Assembly (NCBI GenBank): GCA_900552685.1
Contig: USAJ01000003.1
Span: 61,029 to 125,028, forward strand
Direction: 5' to 3'
Origin: an uncultured Collinsella sp.
GTDB lineage: Bacteria; Actinomycetota; Coriobacteriia; Coriobacteriales; Coriobacteriaceae
Length of the DNA stretch: 64,000 nucleotides
A program made the translations under genes and the position numbers. Of the stretch, positions 18,094-26,960 are shown in pieces; positions within the stretch are counted from its first letter, which is position 1; the number at the start of each line of letters is the position of its first letter. A model generated the notes under the pieces. The model was not told the DNA's origin. It did no database searches and was given only the letters and a program-made list of their open reading frames with translations.

Positions 18094-18126
18094 CCTGCCA
18101 AAAAGGGACTGGTTTGTTTTGGTAGG
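18094..18126. repeat. CCTGCCAAAA palindrome, copy C
   Basis: CCTGCCAAAA and TTTTGGTAGG flank a GGGACTGG-containing loop. A related, longer inverted repeat occurs at 18785-18855. Both frame the half-size dehydrogenase gene at 18205. Confidence 0.6.
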
Positions 18127-18204
18127 TATGGTCGTGCGGCTGCATCGGGGTTTTAACGCAGCTCTAAAGAGTGCGAAACAGCCCGGAAAACCTCGCTTCG
18201 TAGC

Positions 18205-18780
18205 ATGAGCCTAACGATTGATATCGCCTATACGCACGGAAGGGTTGTGGGAAAGATGGTCAATTATGGGTTTGGTATGCCGACGCGCCTTGTTGCGGAT
18301 GGAGACGTGGCTCGCTGGTGCGGGCGATTGGTTGCTCACTACGGTGGTACCAAGGCACTGGTCGTGCTGGGCGGTGACAAGCATACGTGCGATGAGCTTG
18401 TCTCGGCGGCACTTGGCTCGCTTGATCGAGCACTACTCGAGCGTGTACTTTTCCGCTGCGGCTCGGTTGAGGGCGACGGGGAAGACGAGCTGATCGACGA
18501 AGCCGTGGCCCTGGCGACCGACGAAGGCGTGGACTTTGTCTTGGCGATTGGCGATGCCGATACTGCTGGCTTTGCGCGCGAACTCGCGCGTCGCATGGCG
18601 GCGCTCGATGCCGGCGAAGACGGCTTTGTGCCTTATGGATGCATTGTCTCGGAGGGCAAGGTGCCTGCTGTCGTGGGCACCGGCGAGGTTCCCGTTTTTG
18701 CCATTATCGCGCCCGAACTGCTGGAGGGCATCGGGTCTCCTCTGCGTGAGTTGCTCGGTAGCGTCTGCGCCGCGGCCTAA
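18205..18780 (+). CDS. Truncated iron-containing alcohol dehydrogenase-like protein (N-terminal domain only)
   Basis: 191 residues; ATG 18256 (MVNYGFGMPTR) may be the true start, since neither site has a convincing RBS. The order of elements follows the N-terminal domain of BDH-type iron alcohol dehydrogenases: FGMPTRLVADGDV, KALVVLGGDKH, then VDFVLAIGDADTAGFARELA where the family has its GGGS dinucleotide loop. That loop is changed here. The iron-binding C-terminal helical domain of about 200 residues is missing. It is probably not an active dehydrogenase. It may be a decayed gene or a repurposed domain. Palindromic repeats lie on both sides. Confidence 0.55.
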   Translation: MSLTIDIAYTHGRVVGKMVNYGFGMPTRLVADGDVARWCGRLVAHYGGTKALVVLGGDKHTCDELVSAALGSLDRALLERVLFRCGSVEGDGEDELIDEAVALATDEGVDFVLAIGDADTAGFARELARRMAALDAGEDGFVPYGCIVSEGKVPAVVGTGEVPVFAIIAPELLEGIGSPLRELLGSVCAAA

Positions 18781-18784
18781 TATT

Positions 18785-18855
18785 TGCCAGAAAAGGACGG
18801 GTTATTTTTGGTTGGTAAAGCGTTTGACCTGCCAAAATAAGCCTGTCCCTTTTTG
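18785..18855. repeat. CCTGCCAAAA palindrome, copy D (longer, imperfect)
   Basis: AAAAGGACGGGTTATTTTTGG pairs imperfectly with CCAAAATAAGCCTGTCCCTTT about 20 bp away. It shares CCTGCCAAAA and a GGGAC-type segment with the element at 18094. Confidence 0.6.
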
Positions 18856-18979
18856 ATCGGCTGCCGTTTGGGGGCCGATTGGCAACGCTCGCTGATTGTA
18901 GTCTTGACCTGCGCTAGAATAGTGGCATCTGAATGTCCGGGTGCATGGAGGCGTGCGCCCGTATGCTGAGGAGGACTCT

Positions 18980-20674
18980 ATGGCAACTGTTGCCGCACCT
19001 ATCGATGCTACGTCGACTGCCGCTTGGAAGGCACTCGAGGCTCATCAGGAGAAGCTCGAGGCCGATGGTATCGACCTCAAGGCCTGGTTCGCCGCCGATG
19101 CCGAGCGCGTGAACAAGCTGAGCTTTGACGCCGGTGACCTGCACTTCGATCTGTCGAAGAACCTGGTGACCGATGAGACCGTCAAGCTGCTGTGCGATCT
19201 TGCCCGCGAGGTGAAGCTCGAGGAGCGCCGCGACACCATGTTCTCCGGCGAGCACATCAACACCACCGAGGACCGTGCCGTCCTGCACACCGCGCTGCGC
19301 CGTCCGGCAAGCGATAAGGGCCAGCTCATTGTCGACGGCCAGGATGTCGTCGCCGACGTGCACGAGGTCCTCGATCGCATGTATGCCTTCGCCGAGCGCG
19401 TGCGCTCCGGTGAGTGGAAGGGCGTTACCGGCAAGAAGATCGAGCACCTGGTGTCTATCGGCATCGGCGGCTCCGATTTGGGCCCGGTCATGGCTTACGA
19501 GGCCCTGCGTCCCTATGCCGACGCCGGTATCGACTGCCGCTATATCTCCAACATCGACCCCAACGATCAGGCAGAGAAGCTCAAGGGCCTCGATCCCGAG
19601 ACCACGCTCGTGATCATCGTCTCCAAGACCTTCACCACGCTCGAGACCCTCACCAACGCCCGCGAGGTCAAGACCTGGATGCTCGAGCAGCTCAAGGCTC
19701 AGGGCGCCATCGACGGTTCCGATGAGCAGAACGCCGAGGCCGTGGCAAAGCACTTCGTCGCCGTCTCCACCGCACTCGAGAAGGTCGAGGCCTTCGGTAT
19801 CGACCCCGCCAACGCCTTCGGTTTCTGGAGCTGGGTTGGCGGCCGCTATTCCGTTGACTCCGCCGTGGGCCTGTCGCTGATCGTCGTGCTCGGCCCCGAG
19901 CGCTTCCAACAGTTCCTCGAGGGCTTCCACGCCATCGACGAGTACTTCTGCAACACGCCGCTCGAGAACAATGCCGTCGCGCTGATGGGCCTGCTCAACG
20001 TCTGGTACGTCAACTTCTTCGGTTCCAAGAGCCACGCCGTGCTGCCGTACTGCCAGTACCTGCACCGTTTCCCGGCCTACCTGCAGCAGCTCACCATGGA
20101 GTCCAACGGCAAGCACGTCCGCTGGGACGGCAGCGCCGTGACCTCCGATACCGGTGAGATCTTCTGGGGCGAGCCCGGCACCAACGGCCAGCACGCCTTC
20201 TACCAGCTGCTGCACCAGGGCACTGTGGTGGTTCCGGCCGACTTTATCGCTTTCGCCAACACTGCCAACCCTGCGACCGACAGCGGTCAGGACGTGCACG
20301 AGCTGTTCCTGGGCAACTTCCTGGCCCAGACCAAGGCGCTCGCCTTTGGCAAGACGGCCGACGAGGTGCGCGCCGAGGGCACGCCCGAGCAGATCGTCCC
20401 GGCCCGCTGCTTTGAGGGCAACCGCCCGACGACCTCGATCTTCGGCGACACGTTGACCCCGTTCGCGCTCGGCGAGCTCATCGCCCTGTACGAGCACATT
20501 ACGTTTGTCGAGGGCACGGTCTGGGGCATCGACTCCTACGACCAGTGGGGCGTCGAGCTGGGCAAGCAGCTTGCCAAGCAGATCACCCCGGCCTTCCACG
20601 ACGACGCCGCCAAGGCCGAGCAGGACGCTTCGACCCAGGCGCTCATCGAGTTCTATCGCGCGCATCGCAAGTAG
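18980..20674 (+). CDS. pgi: Glucose-6-phosphate isomerase
   Basis: 564 residues from ATG 18980 behind GAGGAGG. Interconverts glucose-6-P and fructose-6-P in glycolysis. PGI signature 1 is visible as [15 protein letters not shown] and signature 2 as [17 protein letters not shown]. The catalytic Glu is in TMESNGKH and the His in [15 protein letters not shown]. The length and motifs match the E. coli-type enzyme. It is a single gene with its own terminator. Codon use is strongly biased, as in highly expressed genes. Confidence 0.97.
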   Translation: MATVAAPIDATSTAAWKALEAHQEKLEADGIDLKAWFAADAERVNKLSFDAGDLHFDLSKNLVTDETVKLLCDLAREVKLEERRDTMFSGEHINTTEDRAVLHTALRRPASDKGQLIVDGQDVVADVHEVLDRMYAFAERVRSGEWKGVTGKKIEHLVSIGIGGSDLGPVMAYEALRPYADAGIDCRYISNIDPNDQAEKLKGLDPETTLVIIVSKTFTTLETLTNAREVKTWMLEQLKAQGAIDGSDEQNAEAVAKHFVAVSTALEKVEAFGIDPANAFGFWSWVGGRYSVDSAVGLSLIVVLGPERFQQFLEGFHAIDEYFCNTPLENNAVALMGLLNVWYVNFFGSKSHAVLPYCQYLHRFPAYLQQLTMESNGKHVRWDGSAVTSDTGEIFWGEPGTNGQHAFYQLLHQGTVVVPADFIAFANTANPATDSGQDVHELFLGNFLAQTKALAFGKTADEVRAEGTPEQIVPARCFEGNRPTTSIFGDTLTPFALGELIALYEHITFVEGTVWGIDSYDQWGVELGKQLAKQITPAFHDDAAKAEQDASTQALIEFYRAHRK

Positions 20675-20707
20675 TCGCTGCTGTTAACGTATCGCGCCTT
20701 ATAGTCA

Positions 20708-20743
20708 GGGGCCCGTATCCTATCGGATGCGGGCCCCTTTGCT
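20708..20743 (+). terminator. Terminator after pgi
   Basis: GGGGCCCGTATCC pairs with GGATGCGGGCCCC around TATC, then TTTGCTTTT. Confidence 0.85.
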
Positions 20744-20816
20744 TTTGCCGTGGTCCCGGGGCGCACGGCCTTTGTGGAACATCGCCGGGGCGTCGCGCGC
20801 TGCGAGAACCCTGCGC

Positions 20817-22121
20817 CTAGATCTCGGCCTCCGCATGGCCTCGCTGCGCCTCGGGCAGCTCCCCGTAGAGCGGATGGTCTTCGAGCCTAAAGCGCTCGAC
20901 CTGTTCGGGAGTGCGACCGCGTACAAAGAGCCACGAGCGATCGATCGGCGTCGCCATGAGCGTGCTGGGCAGCGCGTCGGCGCGGTCGGAAAACACCCGG
21001 GCACTCTCGGGATCCTGGAACGCCAGCACCAGATGCGTGTCGCAGTTGCCCATGATGGAGCGTGCGCGTGCCTCGCCATAGAGCGCATCGAGCTGGTTGG
21101 TCGACTGCAGCAGCAGCGTTGCCCAGATGTTGCGGCTTCGGATAATCGAGAGCACGTTGTCGATCTGGGGGATCTGCAGATTTGCGAAGTCATCGAGCAT
21201 AAAGCGCACGGGCACGGGCAGGCTGCCGTCGGGCTGCCTATCGGCCTCGCGAATGAGGCCCATAAACGCTTGCGTAATAAAGAGGCCGGTCAGCGGATCG
21301 AGATTGCGGTCAATATCGCTTACGGTTACAAACAGGGCGCAGGGGGTGTGTCCCATGGAAGCGAAGTCCACCTGATGGCACTCACGATAGAGCTGTGCCG
21401 CACCGTCGAATCCCAGACACATGACCTTTTCGGCAAGGATGCCGACGATGCTCGCGTGCATGCGCTCGGCATTTTGCGTAATGGCGTAGCGCCGCCATAG
21501 CGAGAGGGCATAGCTTTGGGGGTCGGTCGTGATCAGATCGTCAAACAATCGGGCCGTGGCACCGTCCTGCAGGTGCTCGATCAGCTTGATGACCGAGCTG
21601 ATCGTCTGCTCGTCGGCGGGTAGCTGTTCGGTGACGTAGGCGATAAGACACGACAGCAGGTTTGCCGCCGCATGATCCCAAAAAGGCTGGTTGTTGTCCT
21701 CGATGGGGCAGATGGCCTTTGCCACCGAGAGGATGTCCTGCTGGTTGGGCCTGCCGTCCGCCTTGCGGCGAATGTGCCTCAGGGGGTTGTAGCCGCAGCG
21801 CTCGATGCCGGGCGCAAGGGCCGGGACGGTGTTGAGGTCGGCGAAGTTGAGACATTGCACGCGGTAACCGTGGGCTGCCAGCACGGGTCCCACTTCGCGA
21901 CAGAGCGTGCCTTTGGTGTCGAGCACGATGTAGCTTGCGTTCATTTGCAGCAGGTTGGGCTTGAGGACGTTTCGGGTCTTGCCGGCTCCCGAGGGGCCGA
22001 TCACAAGTGCGTTGTTGTTGAGTCCCGTTTGGCGGGTGTCGCAGGAGAGCGTTCGATCCTTGGCGAGGATGGTGGACGATGCGGACTCAGATGCGGCGAG
22101 GCGGCTGGCGAGGTTAGACAT
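20817..22121 (-). CDS. VirD4/TraG-like conjugative coupling ATPase
   Basis: 434 residues from ATG 22121 behind AAGGAGG. Walker A is VIGPSGAGKTRNVLKPN, followed by YIVLDTKGTLCREVG. Further on come RFMLDDFANLQIPQID (Walker B region) and WATLLLQSTNQLDALYG, as in TraG/VirD4 coupling proteins. The N-terminal membrane helices usual for VirD4 are missing, so it may be a soluble variant. Its start overlaps a ClpP-like gene by 8 bp. No relaxase, mating-channel or integrase gene is nearby, so it looks like a remnant or a reused part of a mobile element. Confidence 0.82.
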   Translation of the reverse strand: MSNLASRLAASESASSTILAKDRTLSCDTRQTGLNNNALVIGPSGAGKTRNVLKPNLLQMNASYIVLDTKGTLCREVGPVLAAHGYRVQCLNFADLNTVPALAPGIERCGYNPLRHIRRKADGRPNQQDILSVAKAICPIEDNNQPFWDHAAANLLSCLIAYVTEQLPADEQTISSVIKLIEHLQDGATARLFDDLITTDPQSYALSLWRRYAITQNAERMHASIVGILAEKVMCLGFDGAAQLYRECHQVDFASMGHTPCALFVTVSDIDRNLDPLTGLFITQAFMGLIREADRQPDGSLPVPVRFMLDDFANLQIPQIDNVLSIIRSRNIWATLLLQSTNQLDALYGEARARSIMGNCDTHLVLAFQDPESARVFSDRADALPSTLMATPIDRSWLFVRGRTPEQVERFRLEDHPLYGELPEAQRGHAEAEI

Positions 22122-22731
22122 GGGCGACCTCCTTGGTGGTCGAGAGAATTTCGTGGGCAAAGCCGAGCTCGACGGCGCGCTCGGCCGAAAGGTAGGTGTC
22201 TTTTGCAGTGAGGGACTGGATGCGCTTGGGCGTGAGGCCGCTGCGGTCCGAGAGGATTTGCGTGAGGGTCTTGCGGGTCTGCATGAGACGCCGGCTGGTT
22301 TCCTGCAACGCAAGTGCCGAGCCGCCTGCCCCCTGGGGGATCAGCGGGTCATGAATCATGAGCTCTGCATGGGGCGCCATACGGCGATCGTCGCCGCCCA
22401 TAAAGATCACGGCGCCCATGGACGCGGCGAATTCCAGGCAGACGGTGCGGATGGGGCACGATGCGAGGCGCATGGCGTCATAGATCGCAAGACCCGATCG
22501 CACGCTTCCGCCGGCGCTGGCGACAAATATGGTGATGGGGCGGCTGGGGTCGGTGGCATCGAGCAGACGAATCTGCTGGCATAGGTCGTGGGCCATCGGG
22601 GTTTCGATGTTTCCCATGACGGAGAGCTCGCGACGGGCGAGCATCTCATCGTAAATGCTGGTGAGCGTGATACCTCGGGCGGATTCACGCATGGTGAGGG
22701 GGCTGATGATGGGGGAATGATTGGTGTCCAT
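22114..22731 (-). CDS. ClpP-like serine protease associated with the coupling ATPase
   Basis: 205 residues with RBS AAAGGAG. ClpP fold: ITIFVASAGGSVRSGLAIYDAM, CLEFAASMGAVIFMGG (nucleophile Ser), ELMIHDPLIPQG (catalytic His) and AKDTYLSAERAVELG (Asp at the usual place), so the triad seems intact. It differs from housekeeping ClpP around the active site and in its N-terminus. It resembles ClpP/Clp-type proteases on phages and integrative elements. Coupled translation with the VirD4-like gene suggests a shared role, perhaps processing a partner protein (inference). Confidence 0.85.
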   Translation of the reverse strand: MDTNHSPIISPLTMRESARGITLTSIYDEMLARRELSVMGNIETPMAHDLCQQIRLLDATDPSRPITIFVASAGGSVRSGLAIYDAMRLASCPIRTVCLEFAASMGAVIFMGGDDRRMAPHAELMIHDPLIPQGAGGSALALQETSRRLMQTRKTLTQILSDRSGLTPKRIQSLTAKDTYLSAERAVELGFAHEILSTTKEVAHV

Positions 22732-22794
22732 GAGGACTCCTTTCTGTTGGTTGTGTTGTGGAATAGGATTGTTGCCCGCGGAGGGGCTGGCGGG

Positions 22795-23685
22795 CTACAG
22801 GGTTCGTCCGAGCCTGAGATCGAGCTCGGTTGTGGGGCAGGCTGCCTGTTCGTGCGGCTCGCAAGCGCCAAGGGCTCCAAAGCGATGGAGCGTTGCGACG
22901 GGCGTGGTGTAGGCGAGCCGCAGCTGATGCTCGATAGGGGCACATCCGTCATTTTTGTAATGAGCCGCGTAGTACTGCGCGATGCTGGCGTTCATCTCGC
23001 TGCCATTGCGATGGCGCTCAAACTGGCGTCTGCAGGTCTCGATGATCTTTGCTACCGACTTGGGTGCCGTCGCGGGAACAAGGGCGAGATAGCCCTCAAA
23101 TAGTTCGTTGATGCTCAGGAGGCACAGCAGGTCGATCAGCGTCCTTATGGCTGCTCCCTCGGCAGAAAAGTGCGCGGTCATGCGGTTATATCGGTTGCGG
23201 TCGACGATGGCCACATGGGGTCTAGGAGTTTTCTGCCCCGTGGTCCCGGGCTTTTGCCGCGCCTGTGAATTGAGCTCGACGTTGCAGCGCTTGAGGCCGT
23301 CCAACGGAAGGAACAGTGCGGTGCGCAGGGTGTTCCGCTTGCTTTCGAGTTCATGCCGCTCGTCGGGTTCCCATTCGAGCTTGAGTTTCGTGTCGAGCGC
23401 CGTAAGCATATGGGCTAGGCAGCCTACGGTAAGAACGTACGAATCGTTGTCGCGTTTTGGGGCATAGGGGTCTGTCAGCTTGCGAATGTCGGGGTCCCCC
23501 ATGATCTTTGTGCAGTGCTTCAGCAGTTGAGGGCGGTCGGTCAAGATCGTCGCGAGCGGTAGCGACGCGTAGTTCTTGATGGTCGCGGCGGCAAAGGCGG
23601 CGTCATATTCGTTTGCATATGCTCGCTCAATGCGGGCATCCAGAATGCTTTTCTTATCGCCGTTTTCAGCGTGGTGGTTTGTCAT
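22795..23685 (-). CDS. Unknown protein, first gene of the VirD4/ClpP block
   Basis: 296 residues from ATG 23685 behind GGAGA (an in-frame extension to 23841 is repetitive and His/Gln rich, so unlikely). Mostly helical and basic. A recognisable family is lacking. Features are SYVLTVGCLAHMLTALDTKL, a QARQKPGTTGQKTPRP linker and a Cys/His-poor C-terminal half. It ends 63 bp before the ClpP start and is likely co-transcribed. By context it could be an accessory or mobilisation protein, but nothing in the sequence proves it. Confidence 0.6.
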   Translation of the reverse strand: MTNHHAENGDKKSILDARIERAYANEYDAAFAAATIKNYASLPLATILTDRPQLLKHCTKIMGDPDIRKLTDPYAPKRDNDSYVLTVGCLAHMLTALDTKLKLEWEPDERHELESKRNTLRTALFLPLDGLKRCNVELNSQARQKPGTTGQKTPRPHVAIVDRNRYNRMTAHFSAEGAAIRTLIDLLCLLSINELFEGYLALVPATAPKSVAKIIETCRRQFERHRNGSEMNASIAQYYAAHYKNDGCAPIEHQLRLAYTTPVATLHRFGALGACEPHEQAACPTTELDLRLGRTL

Positions 23686-24281
23686 AGCTTCTCCAATCGG
23701 TTGATGTTCGTGCTGTTTGTTGATGTGTTGGTTGTCGTGAGTGATGTGCTTGCCGTGGGTGATGTGCTGACGTTGGGGTGCTATGCGGTTTTCAATGAGC
23801 CCGTGAGGCAGTTGCTGCAGGGGCGGGATGGAACGGCCCATGCAAGGCGGAAGGCATCGTGCTCAAAATCGAGACAGCAATGCCCTGGGTGCCTCACATG
23901 TGGCAGTTACCTCATTAAGTTGTCATTGCGTTTGGGGTTGTACTTTGCCGATCTTCCTTCTCTTACACGCTAAAACTCAAACTGAATATGCTCGATCAAA
24001 CGATGACCACCGGAGCGGTCATCTTTAAAGTACGTTCGTTTTGCTGATTTGACAAGAACTAATTTTGAAATTTTTTTCTACGGGATGAAATGAGGTCGAT
24101 GGGGTGGCCGCGTTTAGCGTCGTCGGCTTTGTATGTGGTGGCTCGGCGTATGGGACGCGCCCTACGGTTACACGCTGTTCATGTTCGGGACAATATGGCT
24201 TTTTATCCGTTGCAGACAGAGCTGCAGTAGGTGTTCTGTATGATGACTCAGACAAGGTTGCTCAATGACAGGGAGGCACAT
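23686..24281. other. 596-bp intergenic region between divergent genes
   Basis: No supported gene. Near 23735-23775 a short GTGATGTGCT-type direct repeat occurs. GATGACC (24002-24008) and GGTCATC (24017-24023) form a hairpin followed by TTTAAAG. The stretch 24020-24085 is AT-rich. Promoters for the minus-strand block and for the HAD gene at 24282 should lie here, but I cannot fix them. Confidence 0.5.
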
Positions 24282-25124
24282 ATGTCTATCAAGGCCATCG
24301 CAATGGATATCGACGGCACACTCACCAACGACCAGAAGGTCATTAGCCCGCGCACGCGTGAGAAGCTGCTCGCGGCGCAGGAGTCGGGCATTAAGCTCAT
24401 CTTGGCCTCGGGCCGTCCCGTATGGGGTCTTCACGCCCTGGCCCAAGAGCTCGACCTTCAGAACCATGATGGTTTGCTGGTGGCCTTTAACGGCGCTCAC
24501 GTCGTCGATGCCCAGACCGACGAGATGCTGTTCGATCAGGCTATGCCTGCCGACGAATTGCATCGCCTGATTGATCACCTGCGTAATTATGACGTGATCC
24601 CTATGATTTCGCTCGGTCGCAATCTGCATGTCGAGGACTCGTATCATTGCATGATCACGCTGCCTGACGGCTCGCAGAAGAATATCGTCAAGTATGAGCG
24701 CGACGCGTGCGATCTTAAGATTCGTGAGGTCGAGAGCTTGCATGAGGTCGTGGATGCTCATCCCGTGGACAAGCTACTCACTGCGGGCGATCCGGCCTAT
24801 CTGCAAGCGTATCACGAGGAGATGTACGCGCCCTTTACTCAGACGCTTTCGGGCATGTTTACGGCCGACTGGTACTTTGAGTTTACGGCGCCCGGCATCG
24901 ATAAGGCTCGCGCGCTCGAGGGTTCCCTGTCCAAGTTAGGTATCGATGCCAGCGAGGTCGTATCGTTTGGTGACGGCCAGAACGACAAGTCCATGATTGA
25001 GTGGGCCGGCACTGGTGTTGCCATGGGCAACGCGGTTGACGAGGTTAAGGCCGTGGCCCAGATGGTGACCGCCAATAACAACGAAGACGGCATTGCGGTG
25101 GCGCTGGATAAGCTGCTGGGTTAG
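24282..25124 (+). CDS. Cof-type HAD-IIB phosphatase
   Basis: 280 residues from ATG 24282 behind GGGAGG. Motif I is AMDIDGTLTND, motif II is LILASGRP, and motif III/IV is VVSFGDGQNDKSMIEWAG. The C2B cap lies between. It belongs to the Cof/YidA group that dephosphorylates sugar phosphates or cofactor precursors. The substrate is unknown. A second HAD gene follows at 25189. Confidence 0.92.
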   Translation: MSIKAIAMDIDGTLTNDQKVISPRTREKLLAAQESGIKLILASGRPVWGLHALAQELDLQNHDGLLVAFNGAHVVDAQTDEMLFDQAMPADELHRLIDHLRNYDVIPMISLGRNLHVEDSYHCMITLPDGSQKNIVKYERDACDLKIREVESLHEVVDAHPVDKLLTAGDPAYLQAYHEEMYAPFTQTLSGMFTADWYFEFTAPGIDKARALEGSLSKLGIDASEVVSFGDGQNDKSMIEWAGTGVAMGNAVDEVKAVAQMVTANNNEDGIAVALDKLLG

Positions 25125-25188
25125 AATCGCCGATTAATGCATGGTTCGGGCGCCTGCTCGCGGGCGTCCTTTTGTTAGGGAGGGTGCC

Positions 25189-25848
25189 GTGTCCGCATTT
25201 CCGTTTGACGCCGTTATCTTTGACATGGACGGCGTTTTGGTCGATACCGAGTTTTACTATCAAAAGGAACTCGAGAAGTTTATCGATTACCTGCAGATTT
25301 CTGTGACGCGCGACGAGCTTAATGCGATTGTTGGTTCATCGCACCGTGATTTTCAGCAGGTGCTCGTCGATTGGCATGAGCGTGCGGGTTTGGGCAAGCT
25401 CAGCGTCGAGGCTGCCGAGGCACGCTATGAGGTGTGGGCGAGCGCGTATTCCTGCGACTATAGAAAACTGCTCAACCCCGGCGTCGCCGAGACGCTGGCG
25501 GGGCTGAAAGAACGTGGGGTTCGCGTTGCGCTGGCATCGTCGTCTCCTCTCAACAATATCGAAGAGGTGCTGGGTACCTGCGGCATTCGTGAATACTTTG
25601 AGTTTTTGGTCTCGGGCGAGCAGTTCAAGCGCAGCAAGCCCGATCCTGATATCTATCTGCATGCTATAGATCGTTTGGGATTGCTCGCGGATCGCTGTTG
25701 CTGTGTGGAGGACTCTCTGTATGGCATCACCGCCGGCAAGCGAGCCGGCCTGACAGTCATTGCCAAGCGCGAGGAACGCTTTGGCTTTAGCCAGGATGCC
25801 GCGGACAAGATTATCGACCAGCTGCCGGAGCTGCTCACGCTTTCTTAG
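25189..25848 (+). CDS. HAD-IA hydrolase (beta-phosphoglucomutase/phosphatase-like)
   Basis: 219 residues from GTG 25189 with GGGAGG upstream. Motif I VIFDMDGVLVDTE, motif II VALASSSPLNNIEEV, Lys in FKRSKPDPDIYL and motif IV CCCVEDSLYGITAGKRAG. The four-helix C1 cap is present. It could be a beta-phosphoglucomutase or a sugar-phosphate phosphatase. The SSSP loop is typical of the mutase/DOG phosphatase group. Probably transcribed with the Cof-type gene 64 bp upstream. Confidence 0.88.
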   Translation: MSAFPFDAVIFDMDGVLVDTEFYYQKELEKFIDYLQISVTRDELNAIVGSSHRDFQQVLVDWHERAGLGKLSVEAAEARYEVWASAYSCDYRKLLNPGVAETLAGLKERGVRVALASSSPLNNIEEVLGTCGIREYFEFLVSGEQFKRSKPDPDIYLHAIDRLGLLADRCCCVEDSLYGITAGKRAGLTVIAKREERFGFSQDAADKIIDQLPELLTLS

Positions 25849-25928
25849 GAGTGCGGTAGTTGCGCGTTTTTCGGGTCTGATGAGTAAATACCCGACATTT
25901 TGGTGCGGCAGCAAGCATACTTTATGCC

Positions 25929-25971
25929 AAAGCGGGCTCAAGGGCTTGTTGAATGCCCTTGAGCCCGCTTT
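25929..25971 (+). terminator. Terminator after the HAD genes
   Basis: AAAGCGGGCTCAAGGGC pairs with GCCCTTGAGCCCGCTTT, then TAGAATT. A 17-bp perfect stem. Confidence 0.8.
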
Positions 25972-25998
25972 AGAATTAATTGTGCTGGGAGAGGGTAT

Positions 25999-26742
25999 AT
26001 GCCACCGACTGAAGGACTAACTGACGGTAAAGCAGCGATACCGCTGTACCAACAGGTCATTGATATCATTAAAAACGAAATCAACTCCGGCGCCTACAAG
26101 GCAGGCGCGCGGATACCCAACGAATTCGAATTGGCTAAGAGCTATAAAGTTGGCCGCGTTACCGTGCGACGCGCTATTGAGGAGCTCGTCCAGCAGGGCT
26201 ATCTAACGAAGCGACAGGGGAAAGGCACGTTTGTCAATGCCCCCAAGCTCAAGCGCAAGATTCGCCAGAAGGATGACGTCCAGAGTTTTTCGGACGCATG
26301 CCGCGTTAACGGAATGGAACCGGGGGCGTGTGTCATTTCGAGAAAGATACTGCCGGCGGATTCCACCGAAGCACAGTTCTTTGGTGTTCCCGTTGGAACT
26401 GACTTGATTTGCGTTGAGCGCGTGCGTACTGCCGATGGCGTCCCTGTCATGCTCGAGAACAACATATACGTTTACGAGGACAACGCCTATCTATCAACGG
26501 CACCTCTATCTAACCAATCCATTTTTGAGTTCGTGCACAACCGGACGGGCCGCACGCCCGCGTTTACCGGCCCGTGCACACTCGAGATCGCGTGCGCGTC
26601 GCCCGAGGTCGCTCGACTGTTGGCAGTTCCCGTTGGCGAACCCTTGTTTTATATGGAAGCCTTCTTTTTCGATGAGCAGCGGCGGCCGTTTATCATCGGT
26701 CGTCAGCGAATCGTTGGGTCTCGCTACGTTTTTGACATCTAG
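25999..26742 (+). CDS. GntR/HutC-family transcriptional regulator (UTRA domain)
   Basis: 247 residues. The N-terminal winged HTH reads IPLYQQVIDIIKNEINSGAY, then IPNEFELAKSYKVGRVTVRR and GKGTFVNAPK. The C-terminal UTRA ligand domain ends FYMEAFFFDEQRRPFIIGRQ. It sits just upstream of a large catabolic operon that contains frl-type genes, in the position FrlR holds in the fructoselysine system. The perfect palindrome at 26896-26918 is its likely operator. The inducer would be a phosphorylated sugar derivative (inference). Confidence 0.9.
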   Translation: MPPTEGLTDGKAAIPLYQQVIDIIKNEINSGAYKAGARIPNEFELAKSYKVGRVTVRRAIEELVQQGYLTKRQGKGTFVNAPKLKRKIRQKDDVQSFSDACRVNGMEPGACVISRKILPADSTEAQFFGVPVGTDLICVERVRTADGVPVMLENNIYVYEDNAYLSTAPLSNQSIFEFVHNRTGRTPAFTGPCTLEIACASPEVARLLAVPVGEPLFYMEAFFFDEQRRPFIIGRQRIVGSRYVFDI

Positions 26743-26752
26743 GACATTGCGA

Positions 26753-26792
26753 ATGGAAGCGCCCGGTGGATCATTTCACCGGGCGCTTCCAT
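26753..26792. terminator. 16-bp perfect hairpin after the GntR gene
   Basis: ATGGAAGCGCCCGGTG pairs with CACCGGGCGCTTCCAT across GATCATTT. There is no T-run, so it may slow rather than stop transcription. Confidence 0.6.
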
Positions 26793-26895
26793 ACCGTTCA
26801 CGGCGCAAACGCAACCGTTCAACCACGTTGCGGCAATCAGTTTGAAATTATCTTGATGAAGGAAAAAGCTGCTGGTAATCTATGGGACGTCATAG

Positions 26896-26918
26896 AACGT
26901 TTGCATTGTGCAAACGTT
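26896..26918. promoter_or_regulatory. Perfect palindromic operator before the catabolic operon
   Basis: AACGTTTGCA-TTG-TGCAAACGTT, 10-bp arms with no mismatch, 43 bp upstream of the transporter start. Its position between the GntR gene and the operon makes it the best candidate binding site for that regulator. A cre-like catabolite site is an alternative. Confidence 0.6.
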
Positions 26919-26960
26919 GAAGCGAGATGCGATGCAGTCTCGAGTTCTTTGGGGGTATCT

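Noticed and set aside
18914..20665. 583-residue minus-strand frame opposite pgi
   Set aside because: Mirror of pgi codon bias; no start signal or homology pattern.
22114..22731. Housekeeping clpP
   Set aside because: Coupled to a VirD4-like gene, no clpX nearby and diverged sequence; better seen as an accessory ClpP homologue.
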